From contig NC_052400.1 in assembly GCF_009389715.1 (NCBI RefSeq), positions 3,224,001-3,288,000 of the forward strand: 64,000 nt of DNA, read 5' to 3'. This DNA is from Phoenix dactylifera. Taxonomy: Eukaryota > Streptophyta > Magnoliopsida > Arecales > Arecaceae. Both the position numbers and the translations under genes were made by a program. Below, piece after piece: positions 23,928 through 34,449 of this stretch. Under the pieces are notes generated by a model. The model ran no database searches. It was not told where the DNA came from and was given only the letters and a program-made list of their open reading frames with translations. The number at the start of each line of letters is the position of its first letter. Positions within the stretch are counted from its first letter, which is position 1.

Positions 23928-24878
23928 ATGGGCGAAGAGGAATATTGCGACACAGTCCTTGGTCTCTCCGTAGGAGGAGGTGGGGAGCTCTCCTCGACCC
24001 GAAGCCGTGACCGCAAGCCTCGCGTTCAGCTCCACATCCTGTTCCCACCTCGACTGAAAGAAGAGGAGAAAGAAGAAACACCATCCACAGAAGTAGATGA
24101 CACGAAGAGATCGATATTAAATTCTGAGAACGAAGACGACCGAGGCGGCACGAGGAAGAAGCTAAGGCTCACCAAAGAACAATCGATGTTGCTGGAAGAT
24201 AGCTTCAGATCTCACAACACTCTTAGTTCAGTACGTGCCCCTTTAATTAAGACCCACAAAATATCTATTTCTATTTCTCTTTACTCACGCTCTCGCCTCG
24301 TTTGCTAACCATCTATAGATCTCATGGCAGGCCCGGAAGCACTATCTAGCGCAGCTCTTGAACCTAAGGCCACGGCAAGTGGAAGTCTGGTTCCAAAATA
24401 GAAGAGCTAGGTAATAATAGTTACACCAGAGGTTCTTTGCACTTGATTTTTGTTGGATTTGAATTATGTCAGTAAATTATTTGTATGTCGGAGCAGCTAA
24501 TAGGTGTCTTTTTTTTTTTATCTTCTTTGAAGAAATTTCATGGAATTGAACTGCATGTTGTCATTTATATATAGGACCAAGTTGAAGCAGACCGAGGTGG
24601 AGTGTGACTTGTTAAAGAAGAGCTCCGAGAGCCTGATGAACGAGAACAGGAAGCTGAAGAGGGAGTTGATGGAGCTAAGGTCATCGGTAAAGCCTGGTTC
24701 GCCATTCTACGTTCAACTCTCCAAAGCGGCGACTCTTACCATGTGCCCGTCCTGCAAGAAGATAGCGACGAACAACGACAAGAGCCAGGCTTTGGGCGTC
24801 GTTCCGAGCAAAACAAACCCAACTAGTTGTACGGCTGCAGCACCAAAGACTTTCGAACGGACTGGTTCATCTTTGTAA
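23928..24878 (+). CDS. HD-Zip class II homeobox-leucine zipper transcription factor
   Basis: Nuclear DNA-binding factor, generally a repressor that binds AATNATT sites as a dimer. Exons are 23928-24230, 24331-24410 and 24575-24878, giving 228 residues. The N-terminus has an EAR-like 'VLGLSVGG'. The homeodomain starts at '[18 protein letters not shown]' and ends '[18 protein letters not shown]'. A leucine zipper follows directly (heptads [20 protein letters not shown]). The class II signature after it is 'CPSCKK' where most relatives have CPSCE. The second intron sits inside the RAR/T codon as in the family. I chose the acceptor at 24,329-24,330 because it gives exactly the 12 residues expected between HNTL and NLRPRQ. 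A second AG at 24,317-24,318 would add Ile-Ser-Trp-Gln in frame. Helix 2 ([10 protein letters not shown]) is more divergent than usual. Confidence 0.92.
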
Positions 24879-26802
24879 ATAGCCAGCTTTCAGTCTAGTT
24901 CTAGCTCTAGCTTTGATTTCATGGATGCAAATAACGAGTGTAGGGCAAATTAATGGTTGTCTTAGATGAATAGGTGCTACAAAAGTAGGGTCGGAAGAGA
25001 AGCTAGAGTATGAAACATCAGGGCTTTGTCAAATTTTTATGTGCAGACTGCATGAAAGTTGTTTCAAAAGAATAAAAATTTTATTTATACTATCCCTTAT
25101 TGATGTGCCTTTTAGCTAGTCTGGGTCTCCTCAAATCTGAGACCTAGCTAGTCCAAGTTAATGTCACCCGAGCCAAGTCCAAATTGAGCTGCATTGGTTC
25201 AGAATAGTCCAGAATATTGGATTCCTTTTATTCATTGTTGTTGAGAAATTGACCCTAATGCCCCGATCAAATCATATAACCAGTCAATATGGCAAACTTT
25301 AGCTGAGCAAATACCTGTTCAATAGAAAGAAATTATACCATAAGAATTTCTCAGATTGAATCAAATTAACTCACTTGTTGGGGGTGATAACATTGGAAAT
25401 GGAGAGTGATTTGGGAGTTTAAGAAGGGAAGGGCCTTTCCAAGAAGAAAGCTTTACCGGAGCAGTCCTTTCAATTGAGAGGGATGAATACCTTAGTTAGG
25501 TAGTCGTGTCGTGAGGGACGCAAACACGAGGGTTCCACAAGTCAACCAATTCCCTTGGATACGGCTTAATAAGGGTGTTCCCAATGATGGGTCAATTGGA
25601 CTCTACGAACATTTTATTAAGAATTCTCGAAAGACCTAGGGGCATTTTGAATGGAAAAGTGCAACTTGCTCTATGTGATAAGCATGCTCTCTATGGATTT
25701 ACTAATTTTCAAACGCTGCTCAGGCCAAATTATTGTCTATATTATATATATATACCACTGTTAGCATGATTTGATATCAAAATGGATAGGGTTATCATCT
25801 AATCTAGCTGAGGATGATACTGTAAATTCTAATCTATATGGTATTTGTTTATTCCTTAATTAATTAACATGAGTCATCAATTCTTTGTTGACATGGTAAT
25901 TGGCAAATAATTTGGTGACTTTTGAAGTTTGATCTGTACAGATCAGCTAAATTTTGGTTTTTCATTGACTAACTTCAGTGTGAATCATCATCTAGTTTGA
26001 CAAGAGGCATATCTATGATGGTTACATGACTAAAATACTAGTAGTCCACAAGTCATGGCTCTCGAGCCTTTTTCACAAAGCGTGTTGGGGGTGGGATAGG
26101 GCTGTTTGGATGGGTAAAGACTCATGGCCTCATTTCCAGATGGGGCAGATCTCAATGTCATGAACATGAAATTTAGTATTAATTGTGCTCATGTCTTGTT
26201 CTAAATGACATTTGAAGCTAATATTTAACATCACTTTCCACTTAGACTTGCAGTCCATTTAGACTTCCACTAGTCTGGAAGCTCGGTTTATAGATGAACC
26301 GAGTCTTGACTTGCAAAAACAAAGGAAAGCATGAATCTGCCCTGTAAAAGCTAAGATTGGAACTTACACGAGCACCGCTGGAATAATACATGTTGAGCTG
26401 AGCTCGAGCTCGAGCCAAGGTCATGCAGTCCTCCATCGAACGAGCAATCAAGTGTTCCCAAGATCAAAAGCCAACAAGTTTCCATCAATTTTCCTTACCC
26501 AAGATCCTGTGGTGTTGGTTTGAGTTCCAATTGTGCACAAATTACAGCTAAATGACATAACTTACTGTCAAAGATTTTGTTGATCAATCAAAGACATCGA
26601 TTTCTCGATTGTCATGATATGGCAGAAGAGAAGCCCACAACATTTTAGAAGCTCCAAATCTAGAAGAAAACAGGCTATACAGTGACCGCAGTTTTTCCTT
26701 ATGCCCCATATGATGGGCGGCCAATAACAAGATCAGGGCAGCTGAGTCGTTAATAAGATCTTTGGAAAACAAAGGCCCCATTCATCATACCAAAAAAAAG
26801 GC
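24879..26802. other. 3' UTR then gene-free intergenic DNA
   Basis: The stop is followed by a T-rich probable 3' UTR. Nothing further with coding or structural character was recognised, apart from short AT runs such as (TA)5 near 25,745. Confidence 0.5.
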
Positions 26803-27782
26803 CTTTCATGTAAGGCCGCAAATGAGTCAGGTTGACTTGTAACCCGACCCAACCCGATCCGTTTAGACCCGATCCAACCCATTTTTAAGAATCCGTGGGG
26901 CTGGGTCAGAGTCTCGAATTGAACCCATTCCATTTTTCGGTTCGGATCTGAATTTACCGAATCTCGATCTAACCCGGCCAGGCCTGTTATTTTTTGAGTC
27001 AATTTTGGATCGTTTATCCAACGACCTAATCCAACCCGATCCGAGCCCAGATTATCTATTTTGGGCCTGCATGCCCAAGCTCGTAGGCTGCAGGAAATTA
27101 TCCATTTTGAAATTCTCTGGTCTCAGGCCGCAAGGGGTGCAGTGACTTTTCCTTCAATAATATACATATCCGCCTCCTAGTTTCAGAAGAGAAATTTCAT
27201 CATTTTAACTGCCTTTTAATGTTTTTGTCTTCTTTGAGGTTGCATGTATCTTTGCAGACAAGTTGCATGTTCAACATTTTGTTTCTAGCCTATTGACTTT
27301 GCATATCCGAAATAACAAATGAAGATTAATTTTCATTTCTAGAGGGGACTATTTGGCTGTGACTGACTAACTATATCATGGAGGCAACAGTTGCAAGGTT
27401 AGAAGGTTAGTAGATATTACTATGCTTTGGGCGGAGGGATAAAGTCTTGCCAATAATAGTTGTTTGCGTTTTTGTTTTGATTTACTGTTCTAAATGAATT
27501 CCTGTGGGCTTGTAGCTATATGAAAGTCATCTTGCAGCACTTCTGATTCAGACCCGAACTGGACCCAAATTTTTTGAATTGGGTTCGGGTTATACATAAA
27601 TCCGACCCAACCCGAATGATCTGTTGGGTCAAAAATTGTAGCCATGGACCTGACCCGATCCGATCCGATTTGCTATTGGGTTGAGTCTGGGTCTAAAATT
27701 AGGACCCGAACAAATAATCGGGTTGGGTTGGGGTCCCTTATGATTCGGTCTGACCCGAGCCATTTGCATCCTTACTTCCATG
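26803..27782. mobile_element. ~964-bp non-autonomous hAT-like TIR element
   Basis: The left end 'TAAGGCCGCAAATGAGTCAGG' region (from 26,811) is inverted against '...CCGAGCCATTTGCATCCTTA' (ending 27,774). The flanks CTTTCATG (26,803-26,810) and CTTCCATG (27,775-27,782) form an 8-bp target duplication with one mismatch, the size typical of hAT elements. Subterminal DNA on both sides is packed with ACCCGA/CCCAACCCGATCC words in opposite orientation. No transposase is present. Confidence 0.7.
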
Positions 27783-27934
27783 AAATGAGGGAAGACATAT
27801 TTCTCACCAATTGTAAGATAGAGAAGTGAGTTTGGTCATAGCCTAAGGAAATAAAGAACATGCTAAAGTAATTCATTGCTTCAATCAATCTGATCTATTG
27901 AAATATCCGAAGAAATTTGTCATTAGCAATCCGG

Positions 27935-28098
27935 GGAATTTTTTTGCCTGACCCAATCCGTCCTACCTGTCCCATTTAACTTTATCTACTCTACCTCATC
28001 GCGAGACTCTAACCGCCTCTCTCCACCTTGAGGCAAGGACAAAACAGGTATGGGTAATAACCTACCCGACTTTTATTCGACTCATTGCCATCCCCACT
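27935..28098 (+). mobile_element. Partial MITE, same family as 40,424-40,747
   Basis: The blocks 'atctactctacctcatcg', 'ttgaggcaaggacaaaacag' and the terminus 'attgccatcccca' align with the 3' half of the full copy near 40.6 kb. The 5' half is absent. Confidence 0.6.
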
Positions 28099-28756
28099 AT
28101 TGATTTTTAAGCTACATAGTATTTTTTTTGTCTTTTCTTTTTTGGAGACAGAGATGGGAAATATACACATTGGCATTGCAGATATGCTAATTTTATGTAT
28201 TTCAAGGTTTTGAAATTATTAATTACATTGAGATTAATCTTTTAACTGCAATGCTGCACCGACATGCTACCTTGGTTGGTGAAAAGCTAGGCCACAAGAA
28301 ATTTCAATCCCAACTCAGAAGATTCTTGGGCTAGGCTTCAACAAACAACATACCAATATCTCTTTCCAAGAGGCTCCTTTTGAAGAACAAAATGACCTAC
28401 ATTCAGTGGAGGACGCAAGCAAGTAAAAGCGGCGTGATATGCGGTTTAGTTCTTCCATCATCAGGTGCAATTATTGGCCATGGCCGCTTTAGATAGATAA
28501 CAATTATGATCTGATGGCACACTAAAAGAACGATTGAACTTTTCCAGCAGCAAATCAACGATTGAACTTTCCCTGAAGCAAATCAGTACTAGTGATGTAA
28601 TAGATGCAAGGAGTGAGGCTGCAACTCTCATAGCAAATGTATTAAGTAACATGAAAACGATACGGTGGTGATGTCGTACGAAAACTAAGGCAAAACGATC
28701 ATGCTGCATTTCCTCCAAACTCGATGAGATGATTCAAAAATTGTTGGCCCAAAGGC

Positions 28757-28781
28757 CTCTCTCTCTCTCTCTCTCTCTCTT
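28757..28781. repeat. (CT)n microsatellite
   Basis: About 12 CT units. Further CT runs of similar length lie near 29,967-29,989 and 30,331-30,353. Confidence 0.9.
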
Positions 28782-30755
28782 TGACCATCAAATAGGGCTC
28801 GCTGGCTAGAGGAGACAGAGTAGAGCTAATCATGAGCCACAATCATTAAGAGCAGATGATCATAATGTATTTATTTTGCGGGTACACTAATTGAATCTTC
28901 TTCTACTTCCAAGTAGATGATACCTGTATGGATTAATCAAACAAAAATATCGAGAAACCCTAAATAAATTTTCTTCTCAAATAACAAAGGAGTTTGGATC
29001 AGAAAATACGATGGATATAACCATGGCAAGGTATAGGGCTTATAAGCGGCCCATGTTGGTTTCAGGCCCAGAATATTGATTTGATATGGGCTAGACTAAA
29101 CTTCGGTCCAAATTATCCTCGGGCTGATTGGCATGAAATTTTATTAAAATTTTGAACACACCGTCCCTCCTACCTTCTACCAACCTGACAATTTTCAGCA
29201 TTGTTTACCTCCATGTGTCCACAAATTAGACAACAAAATTAACTGGCTTTTAGAATGAATTCTTGGAATTGAGGGCAAAAAATGATATTTATCAAAAAGA
29301 AAAGCTACTCCTTACAATTGAGTGAAACCCAGCCAAATTGAAGAAGGGAACTTGACCGACCACAAATGCAATACTAAAAGCTGAAATCGAACCCAATCAT
29401 AACCCAAAATTTAATTACAATTTAGATCGTAACCCTCGACTTGAAAATGAGTTTATTTGCATGGAGAGAAATAGGCTTATTTGATGCATACTTAAATTCC
29501 TTGGGAGAAATCACTCTTTCATTGCCCTCTGATCCGACCATCCGAGCTCCAAGTGATTCTCGGCCCAACCTGGCCCACATTGCAGCATAACAAGTATAAC
29601 AAAACGGTACGTAGGTTCCAGAGCTACATAAATTATAATAGTTGTAACATCGTTCCCTAAAATCTGACTGATGTGATGCCTAATAATAATCACCATTAAT
29701 TTTATGTCCTCCGATTGCCCTACAACTGATGAAGCGTAATATCCAGCCAAAGCCAGCCCCCAGCTTCTCGCACCTCCCAAAAATAGAATACAAATCAAGA
29801 ATATAAAACACGGTCCATCACGGTAACGAAGAAGGAAGCCCATGACACAATCATCATCGAATCATTCACTCATCTCCTCCTCCTCCAACGGGACTCGGGC
29901 TCGACTCGGCCACCAACACACGGCCATCAAACCGAAGGAACACATATATTACTGTGAACTCTCAATCTCTCTCTCTCTCTCTCTCTCTCGTGTTCATTGG
30001 GAGGGCAAAAAGCATGGGACGGCATGGCGTTAAAGGGTAGATGATTCGTACGGCTGAGGGCAGAGGGAGGACTTGGGGGGGAGGGATGCACGAAGACCAA
30101 ACCGCAATTGAATTCGCCACTTCTCCCCAGGCATTTATGTCCTCCCTTCTCCCTCTTCTGACCACCATTCACTTCCCCAGATCAGGGAACATAGTTCCAT
30201 CCAATTATGTGTTAAGAGTTACGGATTATAACTATCTTAGGATTGGGCGGATAGGATGGGTTAGATTGCCAAATTTGTAGAGCCAGAAGTTCATAAATAA
30301 AAAAAAAGAAAATCAGACACCCAATATACTACTCTCTCTCTCTCTCTCTCTCTTTCTGGATAAACACCATGCGAACTTAACTAAAAAGTGGAGATGTAAT
30401 TGAACTTTGTACTGGAGAAGTCAGAATTACTAAATTACGCATTAATAAGAACACATAAGGAGAATTAATGCATATCTATTATGAGGCCACCGTGTCATGA
30501 TCTCAAGCAACTACTCCCTCTTTTGCTCAAAGGACTTGATCTCATCGCTTGTGACAACCATAAAATTTATCATGACAACTAGACCTCCTTATGTCATCAT
30601 CGATGATGGTGAGTTTTTGGTTGCCGTGCCCTGGATCTGCAATGCAATTGCATACTTGTAGTATTTCAAACAATATTGCTGACTTTATGGGTATGCTTAA
30701 GATTCATGCTGTTGTCATTTTTTTTTTTTAAGCTGATCGAGGGGGATGAAGAATT
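28782..30755. other. Intergenic, no supportable gene
   Basis: Several short frames on both strands (for example 29,511-29,843 on the minus strand) lack recognisable domains or splice context. Two CT microsatellites interrupt the region. Confidence 0.5.
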
Positions 30756-31110
30756 TCTTCAAACTATTTAATTCGAATATCTCAAAAAACATAGAAAGAA
30801 AAAATATATAAAAGTAGGGTTTACAGCTTTTTTATTTTATTGATCAACTAACAATTCAATTGATGAATCTAAATGGAGGTACATATATAGCTTCTATTTA
30901 TAATGGCGAGGTCTGTGTTTTCACAATTCGAAACAGATTTTTTTCCTAGATCAAATAGGCTATTTCTAGAAATAAGCATGACTAAAAAAATAAATACGAA
31001 AAAAATAAAATTCTTTAAGAGATAGATCTTGACTTATATATCAACTTTACTTTCTAGCGCTCTACCAAATTTTGCTTGGCTAGGGAGATACATCTGGCCA
31101 AGCATCTAGT
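30756..31110 (+). repeat. Dispersed repeat, copy 2
   Basis: Same block order as 17,270-17,690, including 'tttataatggcgaggt', 'aaataaatacgaaaaaaat', 'atcaactttactttc' and 'gggagatacatc'. Non-coding. Confidence 0.55.
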
Positions 31111-31137
31111 TATTCTTTTATAGCATCTAGTTAAGAA

Positions 31138-31795
31138 GTAGAGTTGGGGTCAAGTTTGAATCTAATTCAAAATGTTTGGGTTCAAGACGAGACTCGATTG
31201 GCTTTGCAATTTTTGAGTCAACCAACCATCTAGTTATTCTTCTATAGCTAAAATATAATAAATGATAATTAAATATAAAATCACTAAAATTTGAAATAAA
31301 ATAGGAATAGCCAACTTAAACTTGAATTTTCATTCAAAATCATTAATTCCATTCATGTAATTGATCATTCTTAAGGTTAAATATTACAATTTTTATTATT
31401 GATATAATTGAGGGAATTATGATTTTGAATCTACCAAAACAAATAATGAAATATGAGTATTTAGGTATAAAATAGATGAGAAGATGTGTAGTTGTTGAGA
31501 TTTTTTAAAAAAGATATTGGTTTAAATGGGAGTTTATTAAAGTGAAAGGAAGGAGATTTCGGTGAAGCCAGATATTTTTTTTTTTGGCGACCCAAATTAG
31601 GCCCAAATAATATATTGGCTAGATCAAGTTGGGTGAGGGCGAAAAATATAAGCCCTAGACCCAAAATTTAGACCGAGCCTAATTTTTTTAACCTAACCAA
31701 ATCTATAAGTCTTAAAATGCGGATCGAATATGGTCTAATCAGGTCAACGCTTGTTGGGTCATGGTTCAACCCAACCTACCTCCAACCCTAATTAA
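31138..31795. mobile_element. TIR element with Ty/hAT-MITE-like 'gggttgg' ends
   Basis: The left end 'agagttggggtcaagttt' is inverted against the right end 'aacctacctccaaccctaa'. Subterminal words (gggttcaag, caacccaacc) recur in opposite orientation. Long AT-rich interior, non-coding, decayed. Confidence 0.45.
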
Positions 31796-32289
31796 CTTTT
31801 ATAGGGATGCTGTTAGGTTTATCCAATAATCTTGGTGGGATCGGTGTAAACTCGATTTTTTGCTGCCAAACACAAAAAATAGCTGGTATATTAAGAGTTA
31901 AAATGGCTGTTTTATCCCAAATGGTTCGAAGAAAACCTTAGATTGAATAAGTTTCGAAGAGATTTTGGGAGAGATGAAGCATTTTCTTCTCATGGTTCTT
32001 TAAACCATATATTTAATATCAACTATTGCCAATGCATATCTTGAGCATTGCCTAAGGTTGACCTAAGCTGAATGATGCACGACTAACAACCTAGCCAAAG
32101 CAGCGCTATGAGGACAAAAGTACCCCCCACCCTTTAATATATGCTTCGAGATGGACCTGGTTTCTTTGCTCAACTTATTATATTCAACACCCCAACACTC
32201 TCAACAGATTAGAACTTCAACCTAGTGTTACCAAATATGTGGAGTACTAACTTAGCTTGTTCCTAGCCATCATTTTTGAAAGTTACTTA

Positions 32290-32995
32290 GGGTTGCAGGT
32301 AGGTTGGATGGAGAGGGCGATGCTGCTCGCAGCGGAGGTTGCGCAAGTGATCCAGTCGGATAGACCTTTGACAGCTCGGGACACCTGGGGCTCTACCCCT
32401 GCTCGCAGAGCGCCCCGCATGGTGTTTTTCACCTGGGAGCCCCTACCTCTGAGTTTTCTCAAGGTCAATTTCGATGGCTGCGTCCTGTAGGACGGCGTGA
32501 GAGGAGGTGCGGGCTTTGCATTCGAGGGTGATCGCTGTTGGGGGATGCAAGGTGTGACATCTCGGTGCCAGGGGCAGAGTTGCGAGCGGCATGGTCCGGA
32601 CTGTGTTATGTCAGGATCTTTCTATAGATAGATGGACCCATTGAGAAATTTCTCTTGATCCGATTTCACTGCGGGCGAGGAGTGTCCTTTTGGAGGAGGA
32701 CTCCACGACGATTATTGGGTGGATTCTGCAGGTGTAAGGGGGGTCGGTGACTACTACCCGCTGCTGAGGGATATCCGGGCCTTGGTTTGAGACGAGATAG
32801 TCATTTAGGCGAAGCATGTATTCCATGAGACCAATGGGATTGCGGATTGGTTGGCCTCCTTTGTTGCTAACCATTCAAGGGGCCATATATAGATGGGCGA
32901 GGCGGAGCTGCCTAGTGCTCTCCGTAATGTTTTGCTTTTTGATTTTTTTGGTTGTATCTATGATACCACCATTTTTAGTAAAAAAAAAAAAGACT
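32290..32995 (+). pseudogene. LINE RNase H tail, degenerate
   Basis: Frames across this stretch carry the plant non-LTR RNase H (RVT_3-like) signatures: 'FLKVNFDGCV' near 32,455, 'HDDYWV' at the GDS site, and 'FHETNGIADWLASFVANHS' near 32,820. Several stops and frame changes separate them. It ends with 'ttttggttgtatc' and an A-rich tail near 32,980-32,992, as LINE 3' ends do. Confidence 0.75.
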
Positions 32996-32999
32996 GGTA

Positions 33000-34152
33000 C
33001 ATGTAGGAACGCATGACCAACTGTTCACTTTATCCCCATGCCATGGCTTGAGATCAATGGAATTTGATCCTTAAGAAGGATGAGGAGGAAGAAGAGGAGG
33101 AGGAGACTAATGGAAATTGGTCCATCGTGCCTGCTTTCTTTTCCCTATCTAGCTAGAACTTTCATGGAAGTAAGTGAGATCAACAACACCCATAAAGTTA
33201 AGGAAAAGAAGAAGAATAAGAAAAAAAAAAGAAACAGCAGCTATTTGTTATGAAAAAGAAAAATAAAAAGATGCTGCACCTCTAGCTAGCTCTATACGAG
33301 CGACCCAAACGATGAGTTCGACTGCAGAGGTCAGCAGGATGGCCGCTAGGTAGTTATGGTCACGTGTCTACAGTACTCTTTTGGGCTTTCCCCTGCCCGC
33401 CCCCACTTGCAGCCTGTCGAAAAGAAGAAAACCATTTAACCTGAGGAGCGAGTCCACCAGAAAAACCTGAGCCTGAGGAGGGAGTCCCCTGCTATATTTT
33501 TCGAACCTTCCATCTATGGCTTCAACCAAGATAAATCGACATTAATGTACCACTCTTCCATCTACAGCCAAGCTCTCAAAGCCGTAAGTGACTTAAAAAA
33601 CAAAAAAAAAAATCTTCCATCATGAAGAAGAAGAAGAGGAGGAGGAAGAAGAAGAGAAGAAATGGACAAACTGCCAAGAAAGGAGGTGTCACCACTAGGA
33701 CAAATTTTAGAAGCGTTACTTTATTGCTTAGAACTAGATGTGGAGTCCTCTCCTATTGATGGCTTTTTTAAGCTTTTGTACAGAAAGAAAAAAGAAAAAA
33801 AAACTCTCTTCACTCAAATCCCAAGCAACTCCCCCATAATAGGACGAAAAAACAGAGAAACTAAACAATAAAAGTGGTCATGTTAACAGCTTAAGAAAAA
33901 AAGAAAAGAAAGGTTTCGAAGCTTCGTTCTACACATCTTGTCAAAATCTAAACAAAAGAGAATAATCATGATGATGATGATAAAACTATCGTTTTCCTTT
34001 GCTTGAAACTTCCTTGCGCCAAAGGCTATCATAGATAAAGGAGAAGAAGAAAAACAAGCAGAAGAAGAACAACCCCCCTTCTTCTTCTTCTTCTTCTTCT
34101 TCTTCTTGTGTTCCATTCGCTTGTGCTTGATGCTTCCTTTTTTTGACTTGCT
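33000..34152. other. Spacer downstream of the CLE gene; GAA/CTT repeats
   Basis: Contains A-rich and GAAGAAGAGG-type purine repeats around 33,060-33,110 and 33,620-33,660, and a (CTT)n run at about 34,078-34,105. The last part may be the 3' UTR of the minus-strand CLE gene. Confidence 0.5.
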
Positions 34153-34449
34153 TCACCTGTTGTGCAAGGGATTCGGGCCGGTGGGCACAGCCCGCTTGTC
34201 ATCGTCAATCAGGGTGTCATTCTTCTTGGCTCGAATGTTGTGGCCACAAACGTCGATCTTCTTCGACTTGCACTGATCCAAGCCAACGGTAACGACTTTG
34301 AATGCCGACTCCTTCGGCGGTCTCTTGGTCTCTCTTTGAGCATGGGCGTGCTCCCCTCCAATCTCTCGCGCAAGGCCATGTGAGCTGATGACCAAGATGA
34401 CAAGAATTAGGCATGCAACAGATGCTACCGGAGTCCACCTCCTCCTCAT
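34153..34449 (-). CDS. CLE signalling-peptide precursor
   Basis: Small secreted prepropeptide whose C-terminus is cut to a 12-13 residue ligand for leucine-rich-repeat receptor kinases controlling meristem or vascular cell fate. Single exon of 98 residues, with the ATG at 34,449-34,447. Residues 4-27 form a signal peptide (hydrophobic VACLILVILVI) ending near HGLA. The variable middle is basic. The CLE domain RAVPTGPNPLHN is residues 86-97, followed by a single terminal Arg98. All key positions (Pro4, Gly6, Pro7, Pro9, His11, Asn12) are present, with a Lys85-Arg86 processing context. Two cysteines (60 and 68) in the variable region are unusual for CLE precursors. The leader upstream is strongly C/T-rich. 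Family assignment is firm; the subgroup and receptor are not determined. Confidence 0.9.
   Translation of the reverse strand: MRRRWTPVASVACLILVILVISSHGLAREIGGEHAHAQRETKRPPKESAFKVVTVGLDQCKSKKIDVCGHNIRAKKNDTLIDDDKRAVPTGPNPLHNR

Noticed and set aside
24319-24330. Upstream acceptor as the main HD-Zip exon 2 start
   Set aside because: It adds four residues in the homeodomain where the family has fixed spacing. Kept only as a possible alternative splice.
29511-29843. 110-codon minus-strand frame
   Set aside because: No recognisable domain and no supporting context.
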